NCBI GenBank assembly: GCA_021784375.1
Contig: JAJXSV010000126.1
Span: 1-6,360 of the forward strand
Length of the DNA: 6,360 bases
Reading direction: 5' to 3'
From: Actinomycetes bacterium
Lineage (GTDB): Bacteria > Actinomycetota > Actinomycetes > S36-B12 > UBA5976
Shown: in pieces, positions 1 through 5,486 of the stretch
How positions within the stretch are numbered: the stretch's first letter is position 1
Layout: each line of letters starts with the position of its first letter
The notes under the pieces: model-generated
Databases searched by the model: none
What the model was told of the DNA's origin: nothing
What the model saw: only the letters and a program-made list of their open reading frames with translations
Program-made: the position numbers and the translations under genes

Positions 1-1
1 T

Positions 2-571
2 GGCATCGACGTGTTCTCAACCGGCGGCCTGGGCGGCGTGCACCACGGTGCCGAGTCCTCCTTCGACGAGTCCGCGGACCTCGTGGGCATGGCACGCACA
101 TCCATCGTGCTCGTGAGCTCCGGCGCCAAGGCCATCCTGGACATCGCCAAGACCCTGGAGCGATTCGAGAGCCTCGGTGTCCCCGTCATCGGCTACCGCA
201 CCAACCGCTATCCGGGGTTCTATGTGAGTGACTCCGGTTACGCGGTCTCGACGCGACTCGACACCCCCGAGCAGGTCGCGCAGATGCTCCGAACCCACCG
301 TGGGCTCGGTGCCGAGAGCGGCTTGCTCATCGCCAATCCCATCCCGGCAGCCGACTCGCTGGACGCCGCGGAGCTCGATGTCATCATCCAGCGCGCCTGG
401 GTGGATCTCGAGCGCGACGGCGTGTCCGGCCAGCAGGCCACGCCCTACCTGCTCGACTACATCCGTCGTGCCACCGATGGTCGCAGTCTGGATGCGAACG
501 TCGCCCTCTACTTCAACAACATCCGCCTCGCGGTCGAGATCGCGAAGTCGCTCACGGGTGCCCAGGGCTGA
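2..571 (+). CDS. psuG: Pseudouridine-5'-phosphate glycosidase, C-terminal part (5' end outside window)
   Basis: This enzyme splits pseudouridine 5'-phosphate into uracil and ribose 5-phosphate in the cytoplasm, the second step of pseudouridine catabolism. The frame is open from base 2, giving 189 visible residues. The family is about 305-312 residues, so roughly 120 N-terminal residues lie upstream of the window. Family blocks seen: STGGLGGVHHGAE (residues 6-18), SSGAKAILDI (40-49), GVPVIGYRT (59-67), ANPIP (111-115), ATPYLLDYI and a C-terminal YFNN...EIAK block (170-182). In the E. coli enzyme the lysine of the GAK block forms the Schiff base with the sugar; here it is Lys43 (bases 128-130). 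The FNN asparagines are also near the active site in the family. The GTG at base 11 is internal, not a start. The gene overlaps the following kinase by one base (TGATG), suggesting translational coupling. Identification is from recalled family sequence and is strong. Confidence 0.95.
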   Translation, partial: GIDVFSTGGLGGVHHGAESSFDESADLVGMARTSIVLVSSGAKAILDIAKTLERFESLGVPVIGYRTNRYPGFYVSDSGYAVSTRLDTPEQVAQMLRTHRGLGAESGLLIANPIPAADSLDAAELDVIIQRAWVDLERDGVSGQQATPYLLDYIRRATDGRSLDANVALYFNNIRLAVEIAKSLTGAQG

Positions 572-1446
572 TGCTCGGCGTCATCGGCGATCTCGTGCAG
601 GACGTCGTGGTCTGGCAGCGCGAGCAGGCACGTTCCGCCACCGACACCGCATCCGAGATCACGGTGCAGCGCGGTGGGCAGGCAGCCAATGTCGCCGCGT
701 TCGCCGGCCCTCGCCACCCCACCCGCTTCATCGGCTGCGTCGGTGACGACTTCACCGGCGAGGTGCTGTGCCGCAACCTGCGCGAACGGGGCGTGGACGT
801 CCGGACGCAGCAACGGGGGACGACAGGGACCATCGTCGTGATCGTGGGGCTAGACGGTGAGCGCGCGATGTACCCGTCTCGCGGCGCCTCGGCCCTGCTC
901 GACACCGTTGAACCGGCATGGCTCGACGGTGTCGACCTGTTGCACGTGCCCGCGTACGGCCTGTTCGGAGGCACCACCCCGGAGGCCGTCATGGCAGCCA
1001 TCCGGCAGGTGCGGCGCAACGGAGGTGCGGTGTCCATCGACGTCTCGTCCGCGGGGCTCATCGCGGCCGTCGGCGCGCCTGCCTTCCTCGCGGTCCTCGA
1101 ACGGTGCGCCCCGGACCTCGTCTCCGCCAACCGCGATGAGTGCCTGCTGCTCGGTCTTGCCGACGGACACCTCCCCGGCCCCAACCTGCATCGTCTCGGT
1201 GGCGCCATCCTCCTGGCCCGAGCCGGCGCGGGCCCGACGCATGCCTTCCGAGCCGGTGAGATGGTCGCGGAGGTGCCGGTGCCGCCGGTCCCCGGCGTCC
1301 GTGACCTCACGGGCGCGGGCGACGCCTTCATGGCCGGGTTCCTCGTGGACTACCTCGGGCGCGGATGGGAACCCGTGGCCAACGTCGAGGCGGCGCACGC
1401 GCTGGCCCGACGCGTGATCGTCCATGCCGGGGCAAGTGAGCAGTGA
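571..1446 (+). CDS. psuK: PfkB/ribokinase-family carbohydrate kinase, probable pseudouridine kinase
   Basis: This is a 291-residue kinase of the PfkB (ribokinase) family, which phosphorylates sugars or nucleosides using ATP. Visible motifs: an N-terminal beta strand LGVIGDLVQD, the substrate-loop motif GGQAAN (residues 35-40), the NxxE magnesium motif (Asn187-Arg-Asp-Glu190), and the C-terminal signature DLTGAGDAF (245-253), which holds the anion-hole GAGD and the catalytic base Asp251. Length and motif order fit an intact enzyme. The ATG at 571 shares its A with the TGA of the upstream glycosidase gene, so the two are almost certainly co-transcribed and co-translated. PsuG acts on pseudouridine 5'-phosphate, so the most likely substrate here is pseudouridine; this rests on context, since PfkB substrate specificity cannot be read from the motifs. 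Ribose, adenosine or another nucleoside remain possible. The gene ends 39 bases from the end of the convergent histidine kinase gene. I see only a weak 4-base-stem dyad there, no clear terminator. Confidence 0.87.
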   Translation: MLGVIGDLVQDVVVWQREQARSATDTASEITVQRGGQAANVAAFAGPRHPTRFIGCVGDDFTGEVLCRNLRERGVDVRTQQRGTTGTIVVIVGLDGERAMYPSRGASALLDTVEPAWLDGVDLLHVPAYGLFGGTTPEAVMAAIRQVRRNGGAVSIDVSSAGLIAAVGAPAFLAVLERCAPDLVSANRDECLLLGLADGHLPGPNLHRLGGAILLARAGAGPTHAFRAGEMVAEVPVPPVPGVRDLTGAGDAFMAGFLVDYLGRGWEPVANVEAAHALARRVIVHAGASEQ

Positions 1447-1485
1447 CCCCTGCGTGCCGCGGCTGGCGTTGGCGCCGTCCGGCGA

Positions 1486-2589
1486 TCAGGTACTGATCAG
1501 GGGTAGCGCGACCGTGAAGCGGGCGCCCCTGCCCGAACCGCTGCTGCTCGCAGTGATGGTGCCGCCGTGTGCCTGCACGATGGCGCGGGCGATGGTGAGA
1601 CCCAATCCGCTGCCACTGCCGTCGGCGTTCACCCGCGAGACGTCGACGCGGTGCAGGCGCTCGAACACCGACTCGAGCTGGTCGTGCGGGATGCCCTCAC
1701 CGTCGTCGGTGACGGTCACCACGAAGCGCTCGCCGAGTTCCCTGCCCTCCACGTCGATTCGCCCGCCGACCGGGGTGTGGCGCAACGCGTTGTCGAGCAG
1801 GTTCGCGAACACCTGCTGCAGGCGGATCGCGTCCCCATTGATGCGGCAGCCCTCGGCGCACACCTGGAGGTGGAGCAGCACCCCCTTGGCCTCGGACCGG
1901 GGCACGGCCGCCTGCACCGCCGCGTGCACGGCGTCGCATCCGTCCATCGGCACCAGCTCGATCTGCTGGCCCTCCGCGCGGGCGACCACACGGATGTCGT
2001 CGGCGAGGCGGGGGAGGCGCCCGATCTGGTGCCGCATGGTGTCCCAGGCGGCGGCGTCCGGCGCGATGACGCCGTCCTCCATCCCGTCGATGTACGCCTG
2101 CAGGGTGGCCAGCGGCGTGCGCACCTCGTGGGCCAGGTCGGCGAGCATGCGGGTTCGTGTGCGGCCGGCGGCGGCGAGGCGTTGCGCCATGCCTTCGAAG
2201 GACGAGGCAAGGTCGTCGAGCTCGACGCTGAATGCGGCAGTCGGGATGTCGACGTCGTAGAGGCCCGCGGCGACGTCATGCGTGGCCTGCGCGAGTTGCT
2301 CGATGGGCGCAGCAATGCGCCGGACCAGGTACCAGGACACGATGCCGGCGGCCACCAGCGACATCACCACACCGAGCATGACCGCGATGCCCATGGCCGA
2401 CTGGAATGCCGCCTCGGCATGGGTCGCTACCTGGCTGTGGGTGACCCCGGCCTGCATGAGGTGCAGGTGGAAGAGCCGCGGCGCGAGGAGGGCGGCGGCG
2501 ATGACCGGCGTGATCGCGCCGACGGCCACGACGAGGACCTGCGCCAGCATGAGTCGCGTGGCCAGTCGCGGGACGTCTACCCGCCTCAT
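1486..2589 (-). CDS. Sensor histidine kinase with HAMP domain (two-component system)
   Basis: This 367-residue membrane histidine kinase pairs with the response regulator encoded just upstream. Layout: transmembrane helix 1 at about residues 11-35, a short extracytoplasmic loop at about 36-65, helix 2 at about 66-88, HAMP at about 89-141, then the dimerisation/phosphoacceptor helix with HEVRTPL (154-160; His154 is the phosphorylated residue). The ATP-binding domain has an N box FANLLDNALRHT (261-272, Asn263 and Asn267), G1 box DDGEGI (295-300), F-box VFERLHR (308-314) and G2 GSGLGL (326-331). All catalytic boxes are present, so it looks active. The loop is too short for a PAS or Cache fold, and carries His41, His43, Met45, His51 and His57, which could bind a metal ion (inference). 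The ATG overlaps the regulator's TGA as ATGA, and no good Shine-Dalgarno precedes it, so translation is probably coupled. The signal sensed is unknown. Confidence 0.95.
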   Translation of the reverse strand: MRRVDVPRLATRLMLAQVLVVAVGAITPVIAAALLAPRLFHLHLMQAGVTHSQVATHAEAAFQSAMGIAVMLGVVMSLVAAGIVSWYLVRRIAAPIEQLAQATHDVAAGLYDVDIPTAAFSVELDDLASSFEGMAQRLAAAGRTRTRMLADLAHEVRTPLATLQAYIDGMEDGVIAPDAAAWDTMRHQIGRLPRLADDIRVVARAEGQQIELVPMDGCDAVHAAVQAAVPRSEAKGVLLHLQVCAEGCRINGDAIRLQQVFANLLDNALRHTPVGGRIDVEGRELGERFVVTVTDDGEGIPHDQLESVFERLHRVDVSRVNADGSGSGLGLTIARAIVQAHGGTITASSSGSGRGARFTVALPLIST

Positions 2590-3293
2590 CCCGAGACCAG
2601 GCCGTAGCCGACACCGCGCACGGTGCGGATGAAGCGCGATTGCTCCGCGGTGTCGCTCAACTTCGTCCGCAGGTGGCCGATGTGCACGTCAACCACATGC
2701 TCGTCGCCGTACCAGCCCGGTCCCCACACCTCATCGATGAGTTGGCGGCGCGAGAAGGCGAGACGCGGGTGGGCAGCCAGCGCGGCGAGCAGGTCGAACT
2801 CGGTTCGGGTGAGTTCCACCAACTGGTCGTCTACGAGGACATCACGGGAGCCGGTATCCACGGTGAGTGCACCGACCTGGTACACGGGGGCCGTGACCGG
2901 GGTCGCCTCCTCTGCGGACGTCGCAGCGCTGCGTGGGCGACGCAGCATGGCACGCACCCTGGCCACCAACTCCCGCGGGGAGAAGGGCTTGACGAGGTAG
3001 TCGTCGGCTCCGACGGCGAGCCCGACGAGCTTGTCCACCTCCTCGTCGCGAGCAGTGAGCATGATGATGTAGGCATCGGTGAACGCGCGGACGCGCTTGC
3101 ACACCTCCAGGCCATCGAATCCCGGCAGCATGATGTCGAGCACGATGACATCGGGATCGTGAAGGCGTGCGGCTTCGACGGCGTCGGGCCCGGAGTGCGC
3201 CATGGTGACGGCGAAGCCTTCGCGGTCGAGGTAGCTGCGCACCACGTTGGCCATGGGCACCTCGTCGTCGACGACGAGCACGCGCTCACCCAT
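2586..3293 (-). CDS. OmpR/PhoB-family DNA-binding response regulator
   Basis: This cytoplasmic two-component transcription factor has 235 residues from the chosen ATG. The receiver domain shows the acidic pair Asp9/Asp10 (VVDDE), phosphoacceptor Asp53 (VLDIMLPG), Thr80 (LTARD) and Lys102 (VKPF). A linker rich in Ala, Thr and Pro leads to a winged-helix DNA-binding domain at about 139-232, with the recognition helix around DEHVVDVHIGHLRTKL and the terminal beta-hairpin VRGVGYGL. The frame is open further upstream, with a TTG at 3309-3311 overlapping the previous stop (TTGA) that would add six residues. I prefer the ATG at 3291-3293 because a GAGGGAG Shine-Dalgarno lies nine bases upstream and because Asp53/Lys102 then match usual family numbering. 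It sits between the SHOCT gene and the kinase gene, all on one strand. It probably binds the direct repeat upstream of the operon (3672-3689). Its other targets are unknown. Confidence 0.95.
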   Translation of the reverse strand: MGERVLVVDDEVPMANVVRSYLDREGFAVTMAHSGPDAVEAARLHDPDVIVLDIMLPGFDGLEVCKRVRAFTDAYIIMLTARDEEVDKLVGLAVGADDYLVKPFSPRELVARVRAMLRRPRSAATSAEEATPVTAPVYQVGALTVDTGSRDVLVDDQLVELTRTEFDLLAALAAHPRLAFSRRQLIDEVWGPGWYGDEHVVDVHIGHLRTKLSDTAEQSRFIRTVRGVGYGLVSG

Positions 3294-3302
3294 GGCCAAC
3301 TG

Positions 3303-3309
3303 CTCCCTC
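3303..3309 (-). promoter_or_regulatory. Ribosome binding site deciding the response regulator start
   Basis: On the minus strand this reads GAGGGAG, nine bases before the ATG at 3291-3293. It overlaps the end of the SHOCT gene. It supports the ATG over the alternative TTG at 3309-3311, which has no comparable purine-rich stretch in front of it. This is seen directly; its function is inferred. Confidence 0.6.
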
Positions 3310-3598
3310 AACGTTCCAGGTTCCGACGCATCTCCGCATACTGCTCCGCGGTGATCTCGCCGCTCGCATAGCGTCGGTCCAGTATGGCCCGCGCAGACTC
3401 GGGGCTGGGAGCGGCAGACGCACCGAGCGCTGGGGCGGAGCCGTGGCCGGGATCAGGACGGGTCACCCGGTTCACCAACCACACGCCCAAGCCGATGATC
3501 GGCAGCCACACAATGAGCATCATGAACGCCATCCCCAATCCGCCGCCCCACCAGCCGCTGTATCCGTTCCAGGTCCCGTCACTCCACCATGCCATCAT
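3308..3598 (-). CDS. Small SHOCT-domain membrane protein, first gene of the two-component operon
   Basis: This 96-residue protein has a short Trp/Gly-rich N-terminus (five Trp in the first 17 residues), one hydrophobic segment at about residues 21-43, a Pro/Ala/Ser-rich cytoplasmic linker, and a C-terminal SHOCT domain at about 67-95 (AILDRRYASGEITAEQYAEMRRNL). SHOCT (short C-terminal domain) is a common small module thought to mediate oligomerisation or protein contacts; its precise role is poorly known. The start is the first of two adjacent ATGs, with an AGGAG six bases upstream. The stop overlaps or abuts the response regulator's start region, so the three genes form one operon. Small SHOCT membrane proteins often accompany actinobacterial two-component systems. 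Here it may modulate or scaffold the sensor kinase in the membrane (inference). No enzymatic residues are visible. The family call is firm; the function is not known. Confidence 0.88.
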   Translation of the reverse strand: MMAWWSDGTWNGYSGWWGGGLGMAFMMLIVWLPIIGLGVWLVNRVTRPDPGHGSAPALGASAAPSPESARAILDRRYASGEITAEQYAEMRRNLER

Positions 3599-3604
3599 CG
3601 CCGT

Positions 3605-3611
3605 CTCCTCT
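3605..3611 (-). promoter_or_regulatory. Ribosome binding site of the SHOCT gene
   Basis: The minus strand reads AGAGGAG, with the AGGAG core six bases before the first ATG (3596-3598) and nine before the second. Either ATG is usable; they differ by one residue. Confidence 0.65.
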
Positions 3612-3653
3612 ATCGTCGGTTCCGCGCAATCCCATGGTGCGAGCTCGGAATGA

Positions 3654-3659
3654 ATTATC
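3654..3659 (-). promoter_or_regulatory. Probable -10 box of the SHOCT/two-component operon
   Basis: The minus strand reads GATAAT, five of six matches to TATAAT, in an otherwise GC-rich stretch. Transcription would begin near 3647, leaving a leader of about 50 bases before the SHOCT start. No good -35 hexamer lies 16-18 bases upstream. Instead the direct repeat at 3672-3689 covers that position, the arrangement of a promoter activated by an OmpR-type regulator overlapping the -35. The box is seen directly; promoter activity is inferred. Confidence 0.55.
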
Positions 3660-3671
3660 CCGTCAGGTTCC

Positions 3672-3689
3672 GTGAAGGTTTGGTGAAGG
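3672..3689 (-). promoter_or_regulatory. Direct-repeat operator, probable response regulator binding site
   Basis: The minus strand carries two perfect 7-base copies, CCTTCAC-CAAA-CCTTCAC, with an 11-base period. OmpR/PhoB-family regulators bind as head-to-tail dimers to such tandem repeats at about 11-base spacing; known examples are the TCACAGC-N4-TCACAGC sites of M. tuberculosis PhoP and the GTTCACC-like repeats of Streptomyces PhoP. It ends 12 bases before the -10 box, where an activator would touch RNA polymerase. GGTTCC (3666-3671) and GGAACC (3692-3697) flank it as an inverted pair. The most likely ligand is the response regulator encoded in the same operon. Confidence 0.55.
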
Positions 3690-3783
3690 CCGGAACCCGC
3701 TCGATTCCTTCAGGGAGCCTCCACGACTGCTGGGTCGGTAAGGCATCCCCGGCGTGACCCCTGGGCATGACCGCGGTCGCGTG

Positions 3784-4392
3784 TCAGGCAAGCACCACCG
3801 CCACGCCGAGCGCCATGAGCACGGTCCCGGTGATCGCCTGGAGCCAGAACGTGACGCGCGGGCCGGACATGAACTCACGTCCCCTCTCCACCGCCCAGAC
3901 GAACAGCAGGTACCAGGCGGCCGTCGTCCCCGCCCAGGTCGCACCGAGCAGCACGCTGCTTGCGAACACGTGGCCGGAGGGCGTGATGAACTGGGGAATG
4001 AGGGAGATCGCGAACACGCCCGCCTTGGGATTGCCGAGGTTCGTGAGCAGGCCCGCGAAGTAGGCGCCGCGAGCCGCGGGCACGACCCTGGCGTTGCCAA
4101 CGCCATGGCCGGCGATTGACCGCCAGCTGTTCGCGCCGAGGACGAAGAGCACGAAGGCGCCGCAGACGCGCAGTAGCAGGTATGAGCGCGGGTTCGCGAG
4201 CAGTGCGGCAGACAGTCCAGCGGCCGCCAGGGTGCTCCAGAGCATGAGCCCGGTCGCCGTCCCTGCGATGCTCGTCCAGGCGGCGCGACGTCCCCGCGTG
4301 AGCACCTGCCGCAGCATGAGCGCCTGCCCAGCGCCCGGCAGCATGGCGAGCAGGAACGCCGTGACGATGAAGGCGGGCAGGTTCGTCGGCAT
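3784..4392 (-). CDS. LysE/RhtB-family amino-acid exporter
   Basis: This is a 202-residue integral membrane protein of the LysE/RhtB translocator family, which exports amino acids or related small molecules. Hydrophobic segments fall at about residues 4-24, 40-66, 70-90, 108-132, 143-168 and 180-202, the usual six-segment pattern and length. Family landmarks are LAMLPGAGQALMLRQVLTRGRR near the N-terminus (family usually PGP; here PGAG) and GLLTNLGNPKAGVFAISLIPQF (114-135), matching the conserved NPK(A/T) block. The frame is open to 4518, but the start at 4390-4392 is preferred: it has AGAAGGAG five bases upstream and places the first helix at the N-terminus as in relatives, while longer forms would run into the divergent regulator gene. 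The substrate cannot be read from the sequence. The divergent LysR-type gene suggests regulated, substrate-induced export, as in the LysE/LysG and ArgO/ArgP pairs (inference). Confidence 0.92.
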   Translation of the reverse strand: MPTNLPAFIVTAFLLAMLPGAGQALMLRQVLTRGRRAAWTSIAGTATGLMLWSTLAAAGLSAALLANPRSYLLLRVCGAFVLFVLGANSWRSIAGHGVGNARVVPAARGAYFAGLLTNLGNPKAGVFAISLIPQFITPSGHVFASSVLLGATWAGTTAAWYLLFVWAVERGREFMSGPRVTFWLQAITGTVLMALGVAVVLA

Positions 4393-4397
4393 CGGTG

Positions 4398-4405
4398 CTC
4401 CTTCT
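4398..4405 (-). promoter_or_regulatory. Ribosome binding site of the exporter gene
   Basis: The minus strand reads AGAAGGAG, five bases before the ATG at 4390-4392. This near-ideal site decides the exporter start against in-frame upstream codons at 4462-4464 and beyond. Confidence 0.8.
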
Positions 4406-4418
4406 GCTAGACCAAGGG

Positions 4419-4434
4419 TGCCCGCGAACGGGCA
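4419..4434. promoter_or_regulatory. Perfect inverted repeat in the exporter/regulator intergenic region
   Basis: TGCCCG-CGAA-CGGGCA is a perfect 6-base dyad with a 4-base centre. It lies just downstream of a probable exporter -10 box (TCTAAT on the minus strand, 4435-4440), so it would cover the exporter transcription start (near 4428). It could be a binding site (the T and A ends suit a LysR-type dyad, though spacing is T-N14-A rather than the classical T-N11-A) or a stem-loop at the 5' end of the exporter mRNA. The dyad is seen directly; its role is inferred. Confidence 0.45.
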
Positions 4435-4474
4435 ATTAGAGAATCGCAGGAGATGATGCTTCATACTAAGAATT
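4435..4474. promoter_or_regulatory. Divergent promoter region between exporter and LysR-type genes
   Basis: This short stretch is visibly more AT-rich than its surroundings. On the minus strand TCTAAT (4435-4440) is a 5/6 match to the -10 consensus for the exporter, with no good -35, as expected of an activated promoter. On the plus strand CATACT (4462-4467) is a weak -10 candidate seven bases before the regulator's GTG, which would give a leaderless or nearly leaderless mRNA. A near-palindrome, ATGATGCTTCAT (4453-4464, 10 of 12 symmetric), lies between them where a LysR-type regulator could bind. All assignments are tentative. Confidence 0.35.
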
Positions 4475-5464
4475 GTGAAGAATGCTGTACCTGACCAACT
4501 GCGCCTGCTGGCACTCATCCACCGCCACGGAACCCTCGTCGCCGCCAGTCAGGCGCTGGGCGTCACCGCGGCGGCCGTCACGCAGCGCCTGGCCGCGGCG
4601 GAGAGCGACTGGGGCGCGCAGCTGGTGGCGCGGACCACCCGTGGCGCGAGCCTCACGCCTGCAGGAGCGGTGCTCGCGCCGTTCGGCGAGGCAGTGGACC
4701 AGTACGCGGTCGCCGCCGAGTCCGCCTTCGCATCGTTCCTCGGCATCGCGGCGCGCCGACTTCGCATCGGATCGGTCCCCGCGGTGGCGATGCAACTGCT
4801 CCCCCCGGCGCTCACCGCGCTCCGCTTCCAGGAGCCCGATGCAGACGTGTCGGTCATGGACATCGCTTCGGAGGAGGCCATCGACGCCGTCGCCCGTGGA
4901 CAGTTCGACCTCGCAGTGTTCGCGTCCTGGTCCGGGGCACCGCCGACGCGCCCCGGGGTGCGCGTGACCCGCCTGCTGGACGATCCCATGGTGGTCGTCC
5001 TGCCCGACGACCATCCGTTGGCCGTGAGCAGGGCCGTGGACGTCCGGTTGGCGCAACTTCGGGACGAGCGGTGGGTGCTCATCCACGCTGGTCACGCGGC
5101 GCGCGCCCAGTTCGACGAGGCTGCCCGCCGCAAGGGGTTCGAGCCCATCGTGCGCTTCGAAACCGCGTCCTACGACGTGGCGCAGGCGCTCGTGAGCACC
5201 GGGATCGGCGTCGCGCTCGTCTCCCGGCTCGCGTTCACCCCACTCAGTGGCAATGTGGCCAAGGCACTCAGGCAACCTGCGCTGCGGCGCACCATCTACG
5301 CCGTCACGCAAGCGGATCCCGCGTTGAACGCCTTGGCCGCGCGCCTCGTACGCCTGATCCTGGAGGTGGCGCAGGAACGGGTTGCAACCTGGACCGCCGA
5401 GGGTGGGTCCCGCAGCGCTGCGGCGGCGAGGGCCCACGACCGACCAGCGGTCCGCATCCGCTAG
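4475..5464 (+). CDS. LysR-type transcriptional regulator, divergent from the exporter
   Basis: This 329-residue protein has a LysR-type N-terminal winged helix-turn-helix at about residues 7-66 (LRLLALIHRHGTLVAASQALGVTAAAVTQRLAAAE, then LVARTTRGASLTPAG). The co-inducer domain spans about 94-297, with RLRIGSVPAVAMQLLPPAL opening the first lobe, FDLAVFA at 145-150 and STGIGVALVSRLAF at 241-254. The residues after about 304 form an Ala/Arg-rich tail not typical of the family, which is usually 290-310 long. The start is a GTG placing eight residues before LRLL, as in relatives; there is no clear Shine-Dalgarno, only a weak purine run, so leaderless initiation is possible. Divergent placement 82 bases from the exporter gene fits the usual arrangement in which the regulator activates its neighbour and represses itself. 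The ligand is unknown; if the pair resembles LysG/ArgP it would be an amino acid (inference). It converges with the SorC-type gene, with a 22-base gap and no clear terminator. Confidence 0.93.
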   Translation: MKNAVPDQLRLLALIHRHGTLVAASQALGVTAAAVTQRLAAAESDWGAQLVARTTRGASLTPAGAVLAPFGEAVDQYAVAAESAFASFLGIAARRLRIGSVPAVAMQLLPPALTALRFQEPDADVSVMDIASEEAIDAVARGQFDLAVFASWSGAPPTRPGVRVTRLLDDPMVVVLPDDHPLAVSRAVDVRLAQLRDERWVLIHAGHAARAQFDEAARRKGFEPIVRFETASYDVAQALVSTGIGVALVSRLAFTPLSGNVAKALRQPALRRTIYAVTQADPALNALAARLVRLILEVAQERVATWTAEGGSRSAAAARAHDRPAVRIR

Positions 5465-5486
5465 CGGTGCCTCGTCTCCAGCCCGC

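Noticed and set aside
1465..1476. GGCG-TTGG-CGCC dyad between the psuK and histidine kinase genes as a bidirectional terminator
   Set aside because: The stem is only four pairs with no T-tract on either strand, and such short dyads are common in this composition.
1424..2260. Plus-strand open frame of 278 codons overlapping the end of the PfkB kinase and the histidine kinase
   Set aside because: It is rich in Ser, Arg, Ala and Thr with no domain, and lies antisense to a strong gene.
1567..2607. Long plus-strand open frame (346 codons) antisense to the whole histidine kinase gene
   Set aside because: The predicted protein is low-complexity, rich in His, Arg, Gly and Asp, with no recognisable domain. 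The minus strand carries an unmistakable kinase. Long antisense frames are expected in high-GC DNA.
2730..2741. CTCATCGATGAG palindrome in the response regulator gene as a binding site
   Set aside because: It is the direct result of common codons for Leu-Ile-Asp-Glu in the conserved winged-helix domain, and flanking bases are not symmetric.
3599..3783. A terminator or small gene between the exporter and the SHOCT operon
   Set aside because: GACCGCGGTC (3769-3778) is a palindrome too tight to form a loop, and no T-run follows any dyad. Short open frames here have no convincing start site or composition. The region is explained by the operator and promoter.
4393..4518. N-terminal extension of the exporter to an upstream start (4464 or 4518)
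   Set aside because: It would overlap the divergent regulator gene or its promoter, adds a non-hydrophobic tail absent from the family, and has no ribosome site comparable to the one before 4392.
4466..5437. Minus-strand open frame of 323 codons antisense to the LysR-type gene
   Set aside because: Composition is biased (Arg, Gly, His), no family resemblance is seen, and the plus strand has a clear LysR-type protein.
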